This document shows, one piece after another, positions 16,184-25,873 of a DNA stretch of 64,000 bases. Under the pieces are notes generated by a model. The model saw nothing but the letters and a program-made list of their open reading frames with translations, was not told the DNA's origin and made no database searches. The position numbers and the translations under genes were made by a program. The stretch comes from Psychrobacillus sp. FSL H8-0483 (GTDB taxonomy: Bacteria > Bacillota > Bacilli > Bacillales_A > Planococcaceae). How positions within the stretch are numbered: position 1 is the first letter of the stretch; the number at the start of each line of letters is the position of its first letter. The stretch spans positions 2,401,501-2,465,500 of the forward strand of contig NZ_CP152052.1 in the NCBI RefSeq assembly GCF_038637725.1, in the 5' to 3' direction.

Positions 16184-17128
16184 TTAATTTCCTCGTTTAA
16201 CTAAGGTACGATCGGACCAATCAAATTCAGCAAAGTCATCTGCTACATAGACTGGAAAATCGTAATGCTCTACCTGTGCAAGCATTTCCTTCATATCCGA
16301 TGGCATAAATCGGGCACTTATATGATTGATGATTAAATGCTTTGCATTTGCTTCTTTACATACATTAGCCGCATCAACAATCGTGGAATGTCCATAAAGC
16401 CTAGCTAGTTCAGCAGTCTCTAAATCGAATGTCCCTTCATGCACCACAATGTCCGATCCATTACTTAACAAAATAGAGTTCTCACAAAATTTTGTATCGC
16501 CTAAGATTGTCACTTGGAAACCTTCTTTTGGTTTACCTGTCACCTCTGCACTTTTCACAATACGTCCATCTACAAGCTCTACATCCTTGCCTTCTTTTAA
16601 TTGTCTCAATAAATGGCCTCTCGGAACCCCTAGAGCATCTGTTTTTTCAATAAGCAACTCAGGCGAAAGTGTCTTTTGAGTCACTTTGTATCCAAAACAA
16701 GGGATAACATGTTCGAGTGGTTTTGCTTCTACGATAAATTGGTCATCCTCGAAAATAATGCCTTCTTCTATTTCGTTAATCGTTAGTGGATATTTAACAT
16801 ACGTTTTGGAAGTGGCTAGTGTCAGTTCGATCCAAGCCTTGATTCCTTTTGGTCCGTATATGGTAAGTGGTTCATTTCCACCTAGAAACGATCGAGAGCC
16901 CAATAAACCAGGCAACCCATAAATATGGTCTCCGTGTAAATGGGTTATAAATAGTTTTTCTAGTTTTCTTGGCTTAAGTGTTGTATGAAGGATTTGATGT
17001 TGTGTTGCTTCCCCGCAATCAAACATCCAAAATGTGCCTCGTTCATCTAGTAATTTTAAAACAGTTGCTGTCGTATTTCGTTGTTTCGACGGCATTCCTG
17101 CTCCCGTTCCTAAAAATAATAATTGCAT
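16184..17128 (-). CDS. rnz: Ribonuclease Z
   Basis: A 314-residue endonuclease that trims tRNA 3' ends. It starts MQLLFLGTGAGMPSKQRNTT, matching the RNase Z N-terminus. The zinc motif is THLHGDHIYG, with further ligands in a later H-x-STIVDAA and a C-terminal NHISARF. The ATG at 17128 is chosen because it gives the standard N-terminus; an upstream ATG adds eight residues without a ribosome site. In B. subtilis the homologue (yqjK) lies between zwf and yqjL near proI, so the location agrees with the backbone. Confidence 0.95.
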   Translation of the reverse strand: MQLLFLGTGAGMPSKQRNTTATVLKLLDERGTFWMFDCGEATQHQILHTTLKPRKLEKLFITHLHGDHIYGLPGLLGSRSFLGGNEPLTIYGPKGIKAWIELTLATSKTYVKYPLTINEIEEGIIFEDDQFIVEAKPLEHVIPCFGYKVTQKTLSPELLIEKTDALGVPRGHLLRQLKEGKDVELVDGRIVKSAEVTGKPKEGFQVTILGDTKFCENSILLSNGSDIVVHEGTFDLETAELARLYGHSTIVDAANVCKEANAKHLIINHISARFMPSDMKEMLAQVEHYDFPVYVADDFAEFDWSDRTLVKRGN

Positions 17129-17363
17129 AGTGTAACCTGCTTTCTTGATCATCTAAAAAATCTATACTAAAACACGTTCTGGATTAATTAGAATTCTTTT
17201 TCACATTCGTTTCATCATACGGCAATGTTGTTAAATTTCCAACACTTATAATTCGTCTTCATGTTAGAATTAATAAGATTGTTCAATATTTTTTCCTATT
17301 TTAATTATAATTAACAAGAACAATATGTAAACAATAACTGAAAGTATACACGATTAGATCTCT

Positions 17364-17388
17364 AAATAAAAAGACCCTTGTTAGGGTC
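17364..17388 (-). terminator. Terminator of the PH-domain gene
   Basis: On the minus strand GACCCTA/AGGGTC forms a stem followed by TTTTTATTT. Confidence 0.7.
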
Positions 17389-17405
17389 AAATTTGTTTAG
17401 ACCAT

Positions 17406-17855
17406 TTACTCGAATTCTTGAAATTGTGCATTAGGACATCGTTTTCTTAACTCGGTGATGAACTCTATTTTATCCTTTGGTAAAATCTTTATACTTTCAA
17501 GGGTTGCTGATTTGTAAAATAATTCAAGTCCCTTCTCAGACGAGGAGATCCGATAACCAGTGAATCTATCTGTTGTTGGAGAAACCTTTGTTATGTTTTG
17601 ATACAGAATTTTACTTTTGAATGGTCCGCCTTTAATTAATAGATAATCTTCATTGAAAACATACGTAATAGTATTTGCGTACCACAATATGAAACCTACT
17701 GAAATACTAAAGATAGCAGACAAAATAATTACAATTGATAATGATGCTTCTTCATAATTGAATAGGTTGGGAAGCAGTGATATAGCAGCCATTATTAAAA
17801 CCACTAAAAAAATAAATGTTATAAAAAAGATATCTACTTTTGAACGGAAAACCAT
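17406..17855 (-). CDS. PH domain-containing membrane protein (DUF1200-like)
   Basis: A 149-residue protein. Two transmembrane helices occupy about residues 8-30 and 40-62. The cytoplasmic remainder has the order YVFNEDYLLIKGGPF, KILYQNITKVSPT, LELFYKS, which is the beta-strand pattern of bacterial PH-like domains (YyaB/YvaC type). A role in membrane or envelope stress has been suggested for relatives, not demonstrated. It stands alone in a 840-base stretch between rnz and the 17994 gene; the rest of that stretch is AT-rich with no feature I can support. Confidence 0.72.
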   Translation of the reverse strand: MVFRSKVDIFFITFIFLVVLIMAAISLLPNLFNYEEASLSIVIILSAIFSISVGFILWYANTITYVFNEDYLLIKGGPFKSKILYQNITKVSPTTDRFTGYRISSSEKGLELFYKSATLESIKILPKDKIEFITELRKRCPNAQFQEFE

Positions 17856-17993
17856 TGGTTAATCTCACCTTTCTTTTAGTATTTATACGATTACTTATCC
17901 GTTGCAATATTGATACCTAGAGATAGAAGTGAAGATTCCTTCAAATCAATAGAACGATAAGACTAGCTTCAGACGATTGGAGATTAATAACCT

Positions 17994-18548
17994 ATGAATG
18001 AATCCATACAGCTCATTCCATTACTGAGCATAGCCCTCAAATTCTTCTTATTACTTATCCTTAACTTAGGCATCGGTGCAATTGGGTTTGTGCCAAGTTT
18101 CTTTATCACAGCCATTAATATCAACTCTGTTGGGTTGATATTAGGCTCCATTCTTACATTTATAGGGGAAATTCTCGGTGCACTTATTGGATTTCACCTT
18201 TATCGATGGGGCTTTTCTAAAGTTCGTACTGGTTGGATAAATCATTCTATTTTCAAAGCTATCCAAAAGAGCTCACCTTTATTTACATTTATTCTAATTA
18301 TTTCATTTCGAATTCTACCGTTTGTTCCATCTGGCTTAGTTACTGCGGGTGCTTCATTGACTCCTATTAGCGCATGGCGATTTATGGTTGCAAGTTCTAT
18401 CGGTAAAATTCCCGCAGTTATTCTTGAAGTAGCTGTAGTCTTTGGGGTTCTCCAAAAATTTCCGATGAATTACTTTTATGTTTTTATAGCCTTTTTAATA
18501 ATAATTCTAATATTATTACATATGAAAAAGAAAATGAAAATCTCCTAA
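17994..18548 (+). CDS. VTT/TVP38-TMEM64 family membrane protein
   Basis: A 184-residue protein with five to six hydrophobic segments. The VTT (DedA-like) landmarks are GAIGFVPSFFITAININSVG at about 26-45, the GEILGALIGFHLYRWG helix with its glycine pattern, and FRILPFVPSGLVTAGASLTP near 110-129, including the re-entrant-loop FRxxPF. Members such as YdjX and YtxB are predicted lipid scramblase or transporter relatives. GGAG lies 11 bases before the ATG. It precedes a SpoIIP-like gene by 80 bases and may be co-transcribed. Confidence 0.82.
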   Translation: MNESIQLIPLLSIALKFFLLLILNLGIGAIGFVPSFFITAININSVGLILGSILTFIGEILGALIGFHLYRWGFSKVRTGWINHSIFKAIQKSSPLFTFILIISFRILPFVPSGLVTAGASLTPISAWRFMVASSIGKIPAVILEVAVVFGVLQKFPMNYFYVFIAFLIIILILLHMKKKMKIS

Positions 18549-18628
18549 TAGATTTAAGTACTCAGAGCAATTCAATTCAGTTCTATTCTGTTTTCCTCCA
18601 ACATATAGTTGTTTGAGGTGGATTTAAC

Positions 18629-19474
18629 ATGCCAAATAAAGCGAGGATATTAATCGGATTAATTTTACTCTTATTTATTTCACCAATAATGATAGCGACT
18701 TTTTCTAGTAAGCCTCAACAAGTAGTAATTGCAGAGCCAATAGAAGATAAGCAAGTCGTTTATGCTTCTGCAACTCAAAATGAAATCCCGAATAGCATAG
18801 AACTAATGGAATCCAAAAAAGCATTGTTGCTATTTACGCACTCACATGAAGCTTTTTTACCAATCGTACAAAGTGAGAATGGTCAAACTGCAGTATACCA
18901 TTCAACCTCCAACATCACTGCTTTTGAAGATATTATAAGAAATCAATTTAGCCTAAACTCGATTGAAACAGAGTTTCTAGCTGTCGACACAATGGCTGAA
19001 ATGAAAAAAACAAATCGTACTTTTTCACAAGCCTATTCTGTCGTACGCCCTTTTCTAACAGCTCAAATTCAAGAAAATAAGTATGACATAATCATTGATT
19101 TACACAGAGACGCTGCAACTAGAGATAAGTCAACACTTACTTACAACAATGAGACTTTTGGAAAAATCTATTTTGTTGTAGGAGAAGATTATCCAAATTT
19201 TGCTTTGAATAAATCCTTTGCTCAACAACTCTCCGCTAATTTGAACGAATTGGTTCCTGGAATATCACGCGGCGTTATAGGAAAAAAAGGAGACAATGTG
19301 AACGGTATCTATAATCAAGACCTTGCTAATAATATGGTGTTAATTGAACTTGGGGGAATAGATAACACGCAAGAAGAAATTAATCGTACGATCTCTGTTC
19401 TTGCCAAAGCAATTTCGAGCGTTTTACAAGAGCAATCTGCGCAGAACACTAATTTGACCGATGTTGGGGCTTGA
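18629..19474 (+). CDS. SpoIIP-like cell-wall hydrolase (stage II sporulation protein P family)
   Basis: A 281-residue protein with an N-terminal signal anchor (ILIGLILLLFISPIMIATF) and an extracellular amidase/endopeptidase domain. SpoIIP-type landmarks are LLFTHSHEAFLPIV near 72-85, IIIDLHRDAAT near 151-161 and NGIYNQDLANNMVLIELGGIDNT near 226-248. SpoIIP removes stem peptides and cross-links during engulfment. This copy is shorter than typical SpoIIP (about 400 residues), has THSHEAF rather than the common THNTESF, and lies away from gpr, so it is likely a paralogue rather than the primary spoIIP. Confidence 0.82.
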   Translation: MPNKARILIGLILLLFISPIMIATFSSKPQQVVIAEPIEDKQVVYASATQNEIPNSIELMESKKALLLFTHSHEAFLPIVQSENGQTAVYHSTSNITAFEDIIRNQFSLNSIETEFLAVDTMAEMKKTNRTFSQAYSVVRPFLTAQIQENKYDIIIDLHRDAATRDKSTLTYNNETFGKIYFVVGEDYPNFALNKSFAQQLSANLNELVPGISRGVIGKKGDNVNGIYNQDLANNMVLIELGGIDNTQEEINRTISVLAKAISSVLQEQSAQNTNLTDVGA

Positions 19475-19511
19475 TTTGATAAACCACTTTCTAGAGTCAA
19501 CACTATTAAAT

Positions 19512-19833
19512 GGGGGCTGTCCCTTAAGTCATACATTGACTGAGAGATAGCCCCTTTTCCAATGTATTGAATTCCGTTCCAGACGGACGCTTTCCGCGGG
19601 CATGGCTTCTGTCTCCTCGTCGCTTTCGCTCCTGCGGGGCCTTCAGCTCATGCACCAGCCGCTTCGCTATCGGTGCAGAAAACACCTGCTATTCCCGCTC
19701 GAGTCGCCGTCTTTCACTACAATCAATTGCCTACAAAAAATAGTAGTTTTAATAAAAAGTATACAAAAAACAGGTGTAGAAAAAGACTCATTTTCTACAT
19801 CTGCTTCAATTTATGGGCTTATTGGACAGCCCC
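19512..19833 (+). repeat. MITE-like element, copy A (322 bp, intact)
   Basis: It is bounded by perfect 10-bp terminal inverted repeats GGGGCTGTCC (19513-19522) and GGACAGCCCC (19824-19833). The left end folds into a hairpin (GGGGCTGTC to GATAGCCCC, with AGTCA/TGACT inside) followed by TTTT, like a terminator. The core carries the GC-rich GACGGACGCTTTCCGCGGGC. Near the right end a GTGTAGAAAA/TTTTCTACA hairpin occurs. No transposase is encoded; three other copies (B, C, D) share both ends. I could not define a target duplication. Confidence 0.8.
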
Positions 19834-19882
19834 TTTTTTGCTGTTGTTTATTTATTTTCTAATAATTTTGAGCTATTAAACT

Positions 19883-20440
19883 TTATTTAACCGGTGACAA
19901 TTCACTTTCAGTTACCCATTTATGATTTTTGACTACTTCTCCACCTGTTATCGGAGTGTAATCAACCATATACACTGTCGTTTTTTCGGATGAAACAATT
20001 TCGGCAGTTGCACCTTCCATCCCTGGCATATGATTTCCCTCTATCGTAACTTCGGTCCCAGGTTTTAAAGTTTTGTCACCGGCATCTTTAATTTCTTCCT
20101 GGATCACCCATTTGTGATTTTCCACTCTTTCTCCACCAGTTGTTGGAGTATAAGAAGTGATATAGGCAGTAGTATCATAAGCCCCAACAATCGTTGCTTC
20201 AGCACCTTTCATGCCTTTCATGTGGTCATCTTCCAAAATCGCTTTACTTCCCACTTGGTAGGTTGGATTGTCAGCTACCTTTAAACCTTTTGGAATCTCT
20301 CCTGAAGTAGAATGGTTTAAGTCAGAATGAACCATATGCATATTTTCATTTGGCTTCGACACCTCTTTATCACTGGCACATCCGGATAAAACAAAGACAT
20401 AAAACAAAGATACAATACCCATTACGACTGTCTTTTTCAA
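19883..20440 (-). CDS. ydhK: YdhK family lipoprotein (DUF1541)
   Basis: A 185-residue lipoprotein with lipobox LSGCAS (Cys at residue 21). Two tandem copies of the DUF1541 unit follow: HMKGMKGAEATIVGAYDT, then YTPTTGGERVENHKWV, and HMPGMEGATAEIVSSEKT, then YTPITGGEVVKNHKWV. The His/Met-rich HMxGM motifs could bind copper. The location 150 bases downstream of copA fits a role in copper resistance at the cell surface; the function of the family is not established. The MITE ends 50 bases after its stop and may supply its terminator. Confidence 0.85.
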   Translation of the reverse strand: MKKTVVMGIVSLFYVFVLSGCASDKEVSKPNENMHMVHSDLNHSTSGEIPKGLKVADNPTYQVGSKAILEDDHMKGMKGAEATIVGAYDTTAYITSYTPTTGGERVENHKWVIQEEIKDAGDKTLKPGTEVTIEGNHMPGMEGATAEIVSSEKTTVYMVDYTPITGGEVVKNHKWVTESELSPVK

Positions 20441-20592
20441 TATAATCCTCCTAGCATAGTAAGTACTTCATACAATATTTTCCCCTAAATTTACTAATTA
20501 AAACAAAAATCGATAGTCCTTTTCATACAATAAATATAAAATCTAAACCAATTCAATAATTGATAAATATACGACCCACGAAAATGGATCGT

Positions 20593-23019
20593 TTATCGAA
20601 CTTTTTTCTCCAGTTTTACTCGTTGTAAGCGTAAAGCATTCAGAACGACCGAAACTGAACTAAATGCCATAGCTGCTCCTGCTACCCAAGGTGCAAGTAG
20701 TCCTATTGCGGCAATGGGAATTCCTAGTGTGTTATAGGCAAAAGCCCAGAATAGATTTTGCTTAATATTTCGCATCGTTTTGCGGCTCATAATAATCGCA
20801 TCGGCAATACTGTTCAAATCTCCTCGAATTAACGTAATATCTGCAGCTTCCATAGCGACGTCTGTTCCCGTTCCGATTGCCATTCCGATATCAGCCACGG
20901 CTAGTGCAGGTGCATCATTAATCCCGTCACCAACCATTGCTACTTTCTTACCAGCAGCCTGAAGTTTCTTCACTTCTTCCGCTTTTCCCTCTGGAAGTAC
21001 TTCGGCAATGACATGGTCAATACCTACCTCATTTCCAATTGCTGTAGCTGTACGTTGGTTATCACCTGTCATCATAATGACATCAATATTCATCTCTTTT
21101 AAACGTTTAATCGCTTTTTTAGAAGTTTCTTTAATGGTGTCTGCAACTGCAATTAGCCCCGCATATTGGCCGTCAATACTTGCCAACATTGCCGTTTTCC
21201 CATTAGCTTCTAATTCTTCCATTAATTTTAAGATATCCGAAATATCTACACGATACTGATTCATTAGTTTTCGAGTTCCTACAAGGATTTCTTTTTGGTT
21301 AACGATTGTTTTAACCCCATAACCTGGGATTGCTTCGAATTCTTGAACTATACCAAGTGTAATCCCTCTTTCTTGAATACCTTGAACAATTGCTTCGGCA
21401 AGTGGATGTTCTGATTGTTTTTCTGCTGCACCAATTAAAGATAGAAATTCCACTTCATCTACACCATTTGCTACCATCACATCGGTCAATTCTGGTTTAC
21501 CATTCGTTACAGTTCCAGTTTTATCTAAAATAACTGTATCAATATGATGAGTCGTTTCAAGATGTTCTCCACCTTTAAACAGAATTCCAAGCTCTGCTGC
21601 ACGTCCTGACCCAGCCATAATCGAAGTAGGTGTCGCAAGTCCGAGTGCACAAGGACAAGCAATAACAAGAACAGCAATCAGAGCTTCTAGTGCTGGGGTG
21701 ATCTCCCCTGGATTGACCCAAATAACCCAAACTAAAAAGGTGATAATAGCAATACCAATTACAATCGGTACAAACACACCAGATATTTTGTCTGCGAGTC
21801 TTTGAATTGGAGCTTTAGAGCCTTGCGCATCCTCCACCACTTTAATAATTTGAGAGAGAGCTGTATCTCTACCTATTTTCGTTGCTTTCATTTTGATAAA
21901 ACCATTTTTATTGATCGTTGAACCAAATAAAGAATCACCAATTGTTTTATCTACTGGAATACTTTCACCTGTTAACATAGATTCGTCAACAGCTGTATTG
22001 CCTTCCATGACTTCTCCATCAACTGGAATCTTTTCACCAGGCTTTACTAATATAGTGTCTCCAGTAACAACTTCTTCAATCGGTATTTCTATTTCCATTT
22101 CATTTCGAATAACTAATGCTGTTTTAGCCTGTAGACCCATTAGCTTTTTGATGGCTTCAGAGGAACGACCTTTTGCTTTCGCCTCGAAAAGCTTTCCTAA
22201 TATAATAAGTGTAATCAGCACAGAGCTCGTTTCAAAGTATAGTTGTGCAGCATGATGTTCACCGATGGTTATGATAGCTTGATAGACACTGTAAAAATAG
22301 GCAGCAGATGTACCCATTACGACTAAGACATCCATATTGGCACTTTTATTTCGCAAAGCTTTATAGGCACTTATATAAAACTGCTTTCCGATAATAAATT
22401 GAACGGGTGTTGCAAGCGCCATTTGTACCCACGGGTTCATGAGAAATTCAGGCATATAAATAAACGATGTAAACGAAAAATGACCGACCATACTCCACAA
22501 TAATGGGAGCGACAAAATCGCAGATAAGATAAATTTTCTTTTTTGCTTCTGTATAGCCAGTTCACGGTAATCTACAGCATCCTTCTCATTCTCCTTGTTA
22601 TGTGCTCCGTAACCTAAATTTTCTACTCGGGCAATAATATCTGCAACGGAAATTTGAGAAGGATTATATTCGACCGTTGCATTTTCGAGTGCCAAATTGA
22701 CATTTGCTAAGGCTACTCCTTCCATCTTGTTTAGACCTTTTTCAATTCTTGTTGCACAGGCTGCACAAGTCATACCGGTTATTGCAAATTCCTTTTTCTC
22801 TTTGGCAACACCATATCCCAAGTCTTGGATTTTCTTTTCTAAATCTTTATCACTCAATTTTTCAGGATCATATTTAATTAATGACTTTTCAAGAGCCAAA
22901 TTCACATTTGCTTCTTCTACACCATCCAATTTATTTAAGCCTTTTTCAATCCTTGTTGCACAGGCTGCGCACGTCATTCCAGTAATTTGTAGACTTGTTT
23001 CTTTTATCTGATTGCTCAT
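20593..23019 (-). CDS. copA: Copper-exporting P1B-type ATPase
   Basis: An 808-residue pump with two N-terminal heavy-metal domains, each with [17 protein letters not shown] (about residues 14 and 82). Eight transmembrane helices follow, with the membrane metal site CPC in [13 protein letters not shown], the phosphorylation motif DKTGTVTNG, the HP motif SEHPLAEAI and the hinge [17 protein letters not shown]. The C-terminal helix has the YN and MxxSS residues typical of copper ATPases. It exports Cu+ using ATP. GGAAGGTGA precedes the ATG. copZ and csoR lie directly upstream in one operon. Confidence 0.96.
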   Translation of the reverse strand: MSNQIKETSLQITGMTCAACATRIEKGLNKLDGVEEANVNLALEKSLIKYDPEKLSDKDLEKKIQDLGYGVAKEKKEFAITGMTCAACATRIEKGLNKMEGVALANVNLALENATVEYNPSQISVADIIARVENLGYGAHNKENEKDAVDYRELAIQKQKRKFILSAILSLPLLWSMVGHFSFTSFIYMPEFLMNPWVQMALATPVQFIIGKQFYISAYKALRNKSANMDVLVVMGTSAAYFYSVYQAIITIGEHHAAQLYFETSSVLITLIILGKLFEAKAKGRSSEAIKKLMGLQAKTALVIRNEMEIEIPIEEVVTGDTILVKPGEKIPVDGEVMEGNTAVDESMLTGESIPVDKTIGDSLFGSTINKNGFIKMKATKIGRDTALSQIIKVVEDAQGSKAPIQRLADKISGVFVPIVIGIAIITFLVWVIWVNPGEITPALEALIAVLVIACPCALGLATPTSIMAGSGRAAELGILFKGGEHLETTHHIDTVILDKTGTVTNGKPELTDVMVANGVDEVEFLSLIGAAEKQSEHPLAEAIVQGIQERGITLGIVQEFEAIPGYGVKTIVNQKEILVGTRKLMNQYRVDISDILKLMEELEANGKTAMLASIDGQYAGLIAVADTIKETSKKAIKRLKEMNIDVIMMTGDNQRTATAIGNEVGIDHVIAEVLPEGKAEEVKKLQAAGKKVAMVGDGINDAPALAVADIGMAIGTGTDVAMEAADITLIRGDLNSIADAIIMSRKTMRNIKQNLFWAFAYNTLGIPIAAIGLLAPWVAGAAMAFSSVSVVLNALRLQRVKLEKKVR

Positions 23020-23103
23020 TTCAATCTCACCTTCCTCTATATACGGTTAGGGGGTATAAAATTAAGAAAGAAATAGAGTGCCTTAAATAGCACTCTTCTC
23101 TAT

Positions 23104-23313
23104 TTATTCAACATCGTATCCTTGATCATCAATCGTATCTTTTATCTTTTCAACTGTTACTTTCTCATCATCAAACGATACATCCACTTTCCCTGATTCT
23201 AAGTTCACTTTCACTTGCTCCACGCCATCTAACTTTCCTACATTACTTTCAACTGCATTTACACAATGACCACAGGACATACCTTGCACATTTAACGTTA
23301 CTTGATTGACCAT
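23104..23313 (-). CDS. copZ: Copper chaperone CopZ
   Basis: A 69-residue ferredoxin-like metallochaperone (HMA domain) with the Cu+-binding MxCxxC as GMSCGHC at residues 11-17. It carries Cu+ to the CopA N-terminal domains. It is 14 bases downstream of csoR and 84 bases upstream of copA, matching the csoR-copZ-copA order of Bacillales. Confidence 0.95.
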   Translation of the reverse strand: MVNQVTLNVQGMSCGHCVNAVESNVGKLDGVEQVKVNLESGKVDVSFDDEKVTVEKIKDTIDDQGYDVE

Positions 23314-23327
23314 TTCTGTTCCTCCTA

Positions 23328-23654
23328 TTATTTTCTCATTAATTTTTGAATCGTTATTAATAACTCATCTAAAACTTCCTCATCGCCTTCAGTAAGCCTA
23401 TCCACAACACAGCCTTTTAAATGCCCTTGTAAAAGTACTTTGGCTACACTGTTTAAAGCTGATTGAGTTGCAGAAAGCTGGGTAATAATATCGTCACAAT
23501 AGACGTCTTTGTCTACCATCCCTTTAATACCTCGTATTTGCCCTTCAATTCGGTTTAATCGATTCGTTAAATCTTTTTTTACATGTTCAGGATGATGACT
23601 TTTTCGACAAGTTATGCCGGATGCAATTATTCCCTCTTCTTTTACATTGTCCAA
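23328..23654 (-). CDS. csoR: Copper-sensing transcriptional repressor CsoR
   Basis: A 108-residue all-helical repressor. The CsoR copper ligands C-H-C are visible as YCDDIITQL (Cys), LQGHLKGCVV (His, then Cys). The N-terminal helix contains KKDLTNRLNRIEGQIRGIKGMVDKDVYC. Copper binding releases the protein from the operator, derepressing copZ-copA. The start is TTG at 23654, 8 bases from AGGAGG. A 19-bp pseudo-palindrome overlaps its own promoter, so the operon is autoregulated. Confidence 0.93.
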   Translation of the reverse strand: MDNVKEEGIIASGITCRKSHHPEHVKKDLTNRLNRIEGQIRGIKGMVDKDVYCDDIITQLSATQSALNSVAKVLLQGHLKGCVVDRLTEGDEEVLDELLITIQKLMRK

Positions 23655-23680
23655 CTAATCAACCTCCTATTCTTAATCAC

Positions 23681-23709
23681 ATTATATAGTACCTACCAGG
23701 GGTATGTAA
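23681..23709 (-). promoter_or_regulatory. csoR-copZ-copA promoter with CsoR operator
   Basis: On the minus strand, -35 TTACAT (23709-23704) and -10 TATAAT (23686-23681) are spaced 17 bases. The 19-bp pseudo-palindrome at 23690-23708 has arms TACCTACC and GGTATGTA around an AGG centre (7 of 8 arm positions match). It fits the GTAxxGGGG-type CsoR operator and covers -35 and spacer. Confidence 0.78.
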
Positions 23710-23894
23710 AGGGATTTGTTTTATTAACATGAATTTTCTGGATTTTATTTCTTTCCCTAAATCTTTCTCAGATGAGTTTTTTCATTTTGTAATGCTCGAA
23801 AAAAATGCATGGATATACGGATAGCCTCTAAAAACAAAAAAGGCCCCCACATCAATTTGTAGGAACGCCATGTTTTATATTGCCTCTTTTAAAT

Positions 23895-23985
23895 AATGTT
23901 GACGAAAACCGCTCGCTTTCCTCGAATGAACTGCCAAGCCTCCTACCTCGCAAGCTCGTTGTGGGGTCTTGGCAGCCCGATTTTC
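23895..23985. repeat. Fragment of a GC-rich repeat downstream of dinB
   Basis: GACGAAAACCGCTCGC, TTTCCTCGAATGAACTGCC and AAGCCTCCTACCTCGC recur at 16023-16075. The inverted words GCTGCC/AAGACCCC close the region into a hairpin over the last 40 bases. It lies between csoR's leader and dinB; nothing else is supported in 23710-23989. Confidence 0.45.
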
Positions 23986-23989
23986 ATGA

Positions 23990-25225
23990 TCAGTGATCAT
24001 CTAAAAAATCTTTACTAAAACTCGTTTTGGATTCAAATGAAGGCTTCTTTTTCACCTTAATCCCGCGTTTAATGCTATCTTCTCCAAATTTTGCTTGTAG
24101 TTGTTCGACAAGCTTTAGAATCGGTTCTTCTTTTGCATGCTCTTCAAAATTAAAAATGGAAAGCTGTTCAACCGATTCGCCTTTATCATACACATTATTT
24201 ACTGTGACGCCGAGCAATCGAATCGGATCACCGTTCCAAGCTGCATGAAACAGTTGCAATGCCAGCAGATAGATTTCTTGTTCTTTGTAAAGCCGATTCA
24301 ACACTGTTTTGCTTCTCGATTTATTTTTCCAATTGGCATCTCGAATATGAATCGTAATCGATCGTCCTGCCAAATTTTTTGCATCTAGTCTAGACTCTAC
24401 TTTTTTCGATAAGCGCTTTAATACTTTTTCAATTTCTTCCACGTTCGTTTCATCATAAGGCAACGTCGTGGAGTTCCCAACACTTTTCGTATCATATACA
24501 GATTCTGGATCCACCGCACGAATGTCTATACCATTGGCACGGTCGGAAAGTCGGACTCCAACTTTTCCAAGCCTTTCTTTTAACACTCCAGGTAGTGCAT
24601 TGGCTAAATCTCCAATGGTTTGAATGCCAATTTCCGCAAGCTTTTTCGCTGTACTTTCTCCCACCCCGTGCATATCAATGACTGAGAGTGGCCAAAGTTT
24701 ATCCGCTACTTCTCGTTTGCGTAAAACAGTGATACCCATTGGTTTTTTCATATTCGAAGCCGTTTTAGCTAAAAACTTGTTTGGAGCAATACCGATGGAA
24801 CTTGGTAAGTCGAGCTCTCGAATCATACGCTGCTGAATGGATTCCGCAAAAGCGACTGCACCTTGCTTCAGTTCCAAATTACTCACGTCCATATAGCCTT
24901 CATCGATCGAGACTGGTTCCACGAGCGGGGTATAAGAGCGCAAAATATCAAACATCGCCTTCGATGCTGCTCGGTATAGTTCAAAATTAGGTGGCAATAA
25001 AATCAGATTAGGGCATTTACGTTTCGCTTCCCAAACGGACATTGTTGTGTAAACCCCTTTTGCACGCGCTTCATACGAGCAAGTAACTAAAATGCCTCGC
25101 CTTTCCTTTGGGTTTCCAGCAATCGCGATTGCCTTTCCTTTAAGAGTAGGATCATGCGCTTGCTCGACAGATGCATAGAAGCTATTCATATCCACATGTA
25201 ATATGATTCGCCCTTTCTGTTGCAT
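23990..25225 (-). CDS. dinB: DNA polymerase IV (Y-family)
   Basis: A 411-residue translesion polymerase. Catalytic carboxylates are in HVDMNSFYASVEQ (residues 9-21) and SIDEGYMDVS near 104-113. The thumb has GVGESTAKKLAEIGIQTIGD, and a C-terminal little-finger domain (RSITIHIRDANW) follows. A C-terminal QLSIFNFEE is a plausible beta-clamp binding motif. Homologous to B. subtilis YqjH (PolY1). GAGGTGAG precedes the ATG. Expected to copy damaged templates with low fidelity. The neighbouring yqj-type genes again agree with the B. subtilis backbone. Confidence 0.94.
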   Translation of the reverse strand: MQQKGRIILHVDMNSFYASVEQAHDPTLKGKAIAIAGNPKERRGILVTCSYEARAKGVYTTMSVWEAKRKCPNLILLPPNFELYRAASKAMFDILRSYTPLVEPVSIDEGYMDVSNLELKQGAVAFAESIQQRMIRELDLPSSIGIAPNKFLAKTASNMKKPMGITVLRKREVADKLWPLSVIDMHGVGESTAKKLAEIGIQTIGDLANALPGVLKERLGKVGVRLSDRANGIDIRAVDPESVYDTKSVGNSTTLPYDETNVEEIEKVLKRLSKKVESRLDAKNLAGRSITIHIRDANWKNKSRSKTVLNRLYKEQEIYLLALQLFHAAWNGDPIRLLGVTVNNVYDKGESVEQLSIFNFEEHAKEEPILKLVEQLQAKFGEDSIKRGIKVKKKPSFESKTSFSKDFLDDH

Positions 25226-25449
25226 CCTTACTCACCTCATTTACAATTTGATGCATTCTTTAAAATACTTTTCATTTATGTACACTTTATAATGCTTCTC
25301 CTTAAATTATATTCTTTTGAAATATCTTTTGCACTATCCCCAGACTTTATATGTACTAATTTGTCTCCTTATTTTCTTCTAGCCCTGTATCAGCTTCCAT
25401 TTCGGCACATATGGTCCTTTGCGATATTTTTATAAAAGTAAACGAATAA

Positions 25450-25474
25450 TGCCCACCTTTTCTAAAGGTGGGCA
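25450..25474. terminator. Hairpin in the 25226-25873 gap
   Basis: TGCCCACCTTT and AAAGGTGGGCA (11-bp perfect stem, 3-base loop). There is no U-run, so terminator function is uncertain. The flanking frames are not credible genes. Confidence 0.45.
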
Positions 25475-25682
25475 TACTGCATATTTTATGTAATTTGATT
25501 TGGAATACGACAATACGTTGGAATTGCTGATCTTAAACACCCACATAGCTTAGCGTGGTTTCATTTTAGTAGCTATCCAACTCAATTGTTGCGAAATTTC
25601 GTGTATAGAACTCTTTTATATTCGCTTCATTTTCCATCTTTAGTTAATTCGAGCCCTCTACCGAGTGCTTGAAGAATAAAAC

Positions 25683-25739
25683 TCCTCTTGTATGATGCAT
25701 TAGTTTCAACAACCATTGAACCAACATCATACAAGAGGA
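25683..25739. other. Long perfect inverted repeat within possible gene debris
   Basis: TCCTCTTGTATGATG (25683-25697) pairs with CATCATACAAGAGGA (25725-25739). The 27-base spacer itself contains TTCAA/TTGAA. On the minus strand the same sequence reads as an open stretch ending FILQALGRGLELTKDGK, then stop, which could be the tail of a lost gene. Nothing else is recognisable in this gap. Confidence 0.5.
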
Positions 25740-25873
25740 CTCTATCTACTCAGAAAAACTACTATAGTGATAATTCGTGAACCTTTTAGTACTTCTACAT
25801 GCTGCATCTTTCAAGTCATTACCTATCAATATTTTCCCATGAGTAGAAGGTTAAATAATTTAATTATAAATAA

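Noticed and set aside
19602-19862. Protein-like reading frames beginning MASVSS or MTERWSLF in the MITE copies
   Set aside because: They arise from the same GC-rich repeat in several copies, have no ribosome site and no recognisable domain. They reflect repeat sequence, not genes.
25220-25435. A 71-residue hydrophobic frame upstream of dinB
   Set aside because: No start signal and it overlaps the dinB promoter region; AT-rich sequence gives such frames by chance.
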